A DNA stretch of 33,370 bases. It comes from Chloroflexota bacterium. Its GTDB lineage: Bacteria; Chloroflexota; Dehalococcoidia; Lucifugimonadales; UBA3495. Shown piece after piece: positions 31,807 to 33,370 of this stretch; position 1 is the first letter of the stretch; each line of letters opens with the position of its first letter. The stretch is taken from contig PBMF01000033.1 of assembly GCA_002721995.1 (NCBI GenBank), positions 1 to 33,370 of the forward strand, in the 5' to 3' direction. Position numbers and translations under genes: made by a program. The notes under the pieces were generated by a model, which did not search any database, had not been told where the DNA came from, and saw nothing but the letters and a program-made list of their open reading frames with translations.

Positions 31807-32802
31807 ATGGCAACCGTGCAAGACCTTCCCCCCATCAGGGGAGTCAAAGATATACCCCTGGAAGAGTTCTATACCTCGGGTCACCGGACCTGTCAGGGCT
31901 GCGAGTCGGCCCTGGTCATGCGGCTGATGATCAAAGCCGCCGGCCAGCGCACCATCGTGCTGGGCAGCACTGGCTGCATGTACGTGGCCAACACCACCTA
32001 CTACAGCACTCCGTGGGTAGTGCCGTGGATGCACACCCAGCTGGGTTCGGCCGGTTCCGGCGCCATCGGCACCGCAGCGGGCCTGTCTTCCATGATGCGC
32101 AAGGGCAAGATGCAGAGCGAGCCCATCAATGTCATCGCCTTCTGCGGCGACGGCGGCGGTGTGGACATGGGTCTCTCCGCCATATCGGCGGCTTTGCAGC
32201 ACGAGGAGTACAACCTGCTCATCGTCTGCTATGACAATGAGTCCTACGCCAACACCGACATCCAGTCTTCGGGCAGCACGCCCTGGGGCGCCCACACCAC
32301 GTTCAGCCCTCCGGGTAAAGAGACCCGGATCATGAACACCAAGTGGAAGAAGAACATGGCCCCCATGATGGCGGTGGGCCACCCGGATATGAAGTACGTA
32401 GCCACGGCCTGCGCGTCCTACGGTCTGGACTTCAACAACAAGGTGCGCCGCGCCCTGACCGTGGGCGGACCCACCTTCCTCCACTGCTTCGACCCCTGCC
32501 CCAAGGGCTGGGACTACGATCCCAAGTACTCCCACGAGTTGGGGATGCTGGCCATCGAGACCGGTGTGTGGATCCAGTATGAGGTCACCGAAGGTGAACT
32601 GATGCTGAACGGTCCCAGCCGGGCCATCGCCAAGGGCATCCGCAAGCGGAAGCCCGTGGAAGAGTACCTGATGCGCCAGGGCCGGTTCGCCCACTTCACC
32701 CCGGAAGACATCAAGCACTTCCAGGACAAGGTGGACGAGCAATGGGAGACGTGGTGGATACCGGGCCTGGTGCCCATCACCCCCGGCCAAGACGACGACT
32801 GA
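31807..32802 (+). CDS. 2-oxoacid:ferredoxin oxidoreductase beta subunit (TPP-binding; probable oxalate oxidoreductase)
   Basis: A 331-residue beta subunit that binds TPP and the proximal 4Fe-4S cluster. The cluster ligands expected are C29 and C32 (RTCQGCES), C57 (STGCMYV) and C202 (ATACASYG). The TPP/Mg motif is FCGDGGGVDMGLSAISAALQ followed by YDNESYANTDIQSSGSTP. Together with the delta subunit this gives three 4Fe-4S clusters per protomer, as in PFOR and oxalate oxidoreductase. It starts 2 bases after the alpha stop with GGAGGAG, so the three genes are one operon. A strong terminator follows. Confidence 0.9.
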   Translation: MATVQDLPPIRGVKDIPLEEFYTSGHRTCQGCESALVMRLMIKAAGQRTIVLGSTGCMYVANTTYYSTPWVVPWMHTQLGSAGSGAIGTAAGLSSMMRKGKMQSEPINVIAFCGDGGGVDMGLSAISAALQHEEYNLLIVCYDNESYANTDIQSSGSTPWGAHTTFSPPGKETRIMNTKWKKNMAPMMAVGHPDMKYVATACASYGLDFNNKVRRALTVGGPTFLHCFDPCPKGWDYDPKYSHELGMLAIETGVWIQYEVTEGELMLNGPSRAIAKGIRKRKPVEEYLMRQGRFAHFTPEDIKHFQDKVDEQWETWWIPGLVPITPGQDDD

Positions 32803-32858
32803 GCTTGCCGCTCGCCGCGTGGCAATTACCTTCGGCCGCGAAGCTAGTCACAAAAAGA

Positions 32859-32886
32859 GGCCCCGACCTGGTCGGGGCCGTTTTTT
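32859..32886 (+). terminator. Strong Rho-independent terminator of the oxidoreductase operon
   Basis: GGCCCCGAC (32859-32867), loop CTG, GTCGGGGCC (32871-32879), then G and six T (32881-32886). A run of A precedes it, so it may also act for the opposite-strand higA gene. Confidence 0.93.
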
Positions 32887-32892
32887 GTTCGC

Positions 32893-33198
32893 TTACTGTT
32901 GTTTGGAGAGTTGTTTTACTTCTTTTTCCAGTCTGTCGCCCAGGCGGTCTTTCTCCACTTCAAGGTCGTACCTGGTTTGCAGGTTGAGCCAGAAGCGCTC
33001 GGACGTCCCGAAATAACGGGACAGTCTGAGCGACGTGTCCGCTGTGATGGCTCGATCACAGTGGACTATCTGGTTGATACGCCGTGGGTGTACGCCGATA
33101 TCCTTGGCCAGACGGTATTGGCTTATCGACCATGGTGCCATGAACTCTTCCAGTAATACTTCGCCGGGGTGTACTGGTGGCAGTTTTTCAGTCTTCAT
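32893..33198 (-). CDS. higA: HigA-type antitoxin (XRE family)
   Basis: A 101-residue HTH antitoxin. The start PPVHPGEVLLEEFMAP is the HigA signature, followed by the helix-turn-helix ISQYRLAKDIGVHPRRINQIV and the block DTSLRLSRYFGTSERFWLNLQTRYDLE. The charged C-terminal tail is typical. It neutralises the upstream HigB toxin and normally represses its own operon. The start ATG at 33198 follows the toxin stop by 9 bases on the same strand. Confidence 0.93.
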   Translation of the reverse strand: MKTEKLPPVHPGEVLLEEFMAPWSISQYRLAKDIGVHPRRINQIVHCDRAITADTSLRLSRYFGTSERFWLNLQTRYDLEVEKDRLGDRLEKEVKQLSKQQ

Positions 33199-33207
33199 GG
33201 TCGGCCC

Positions 33208-33370
33208 CTAATGGTAGTCGGTAATCTCTACGTCGTCAGCATTGCCATCGGACCAATTAAAACAGATACGACATTGGTCGTTGATCCTGATGCTATATTG
33301 CCCTGCCCTGTCTCCAGATAGGCGCTCAAGCCGGTTACCCGGAGGGGCCCGTAGGTCATCTAGAGCTTCT
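33208..33370 (-). CDS. higB: HigB-type toxin, C-terminal part (partial at right edge)
   Basis: Read on the minus strand from the right edge, the open frame gives [20 protein letters not shown], then [20 protein letters not shown] and [13 protein letters not shown] before a TAG at 33208-33210. This is the RelE-superfamily HigB end (usual form QWRICFxWxxxxAxxVEIxDYH), an mRNA interferase acting on the ribosome. The N-terminus lies outside the window. The usual Trp before RICF is Cys here. Confidence 0.88.
   Translation of the reverse strand, partial: EALDDLRAPPGNRLERLSGDRAGQYSIRINDQCRICFNWSDGNADDVEITDYH

Noticed and set aside
30623-32790. Two long minus-strand frames (396 and 350 codons) opposite the oxidoreductase genes
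   Set aside because: His- and Gly-rich shadows with no domain; the plus strand encodes well-conserved subunits.
1-33370. CRISPR array, tRNA, rRNA, insertion sequence or prophage
   Set aside because: No spaced direct repeats, cloverleaf, rRNA blocks, transposase or phage genes were recognised.

Overview
The window is a GC-rich, gene-dense bacterial chromosome segment with about 30 genes. The mixture of genes suggests a Chloroflexota bacterium of the Dehalococcoidia/SAR202 type: tandem class III CoA-transferases, short-chain dehydrogenases, TPP enzymes, a ferredoxin-dependent 2-oxoacid oxidoreductase, a geranylgeranyl-reductase-like flavoprotein, and a histidine operon that carries hisZ. The taxonomic call is inference; no rRNA or tRNA gene was seen.

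Layout. 1-627 is the C-terminal end of glycyl-tRNA synthetase, followed by a REP-like inverted repeat. 831-3245 holds biotin protein ligase and two short-chain dehydrogenase/reductases, the second with its active-site residues replaced. 3416-9542 is a compact histidine operon: hisZ, a long-form hisG, a zinc phospholipase-C-like gene, hisD, hisC and hisB. 9543-19280 is mainly catabolic and accessory: an enoyl-CoA hydratase (minus strand), a TPP enzyme, a DUF971 protein, an FmdB zinc ribbon (minus), an FAD oxidoreductase paired with a cyclophilin-like protein, a maleylpyruvate-isomerase-like protein (minus), a Gfo/Idh/MocA oxidoreductase, a double CoA-transferase and an MgtC-like membrane protein.

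19450-21654 encodes cysteinyl-tRNA synthetase joined in frame to a family 2 glycosyltransferase domain. 22041-23754 carries a MeaB-type GTPase and a DUF429 protein in visibly less GC-rich DNA. Next comes a ribosome hibernation factor whose C-terminal dimerisation domain is in another frame, then minus-strand genes for a slipin-like SPFH protein, an NfeD protease and a geranylgeranyl-reductase-like flavoprotein.

28530-32886 is the most striking unit. A FadR/GntR regulator with a consensus promoter and a palindromic operator precedes three genes for a 2-oxoacid:ferredoxin oxidoreductase (fused gamma-delta, alpha, beta). The alpha subunit has YPIRP in place of YPITP, plus a RALD...F loop. Both match what I remember of the oxalate oxidoreductase of Moorella, as does the gene order. 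I read this as a regulated oxalate (or other small 2-oxoacid) oxidation operon feeding electrons to ferredoxin. It closes with a strong terminator, and a HigA antitoxin with a partial HigB toxin runs off the right edge.
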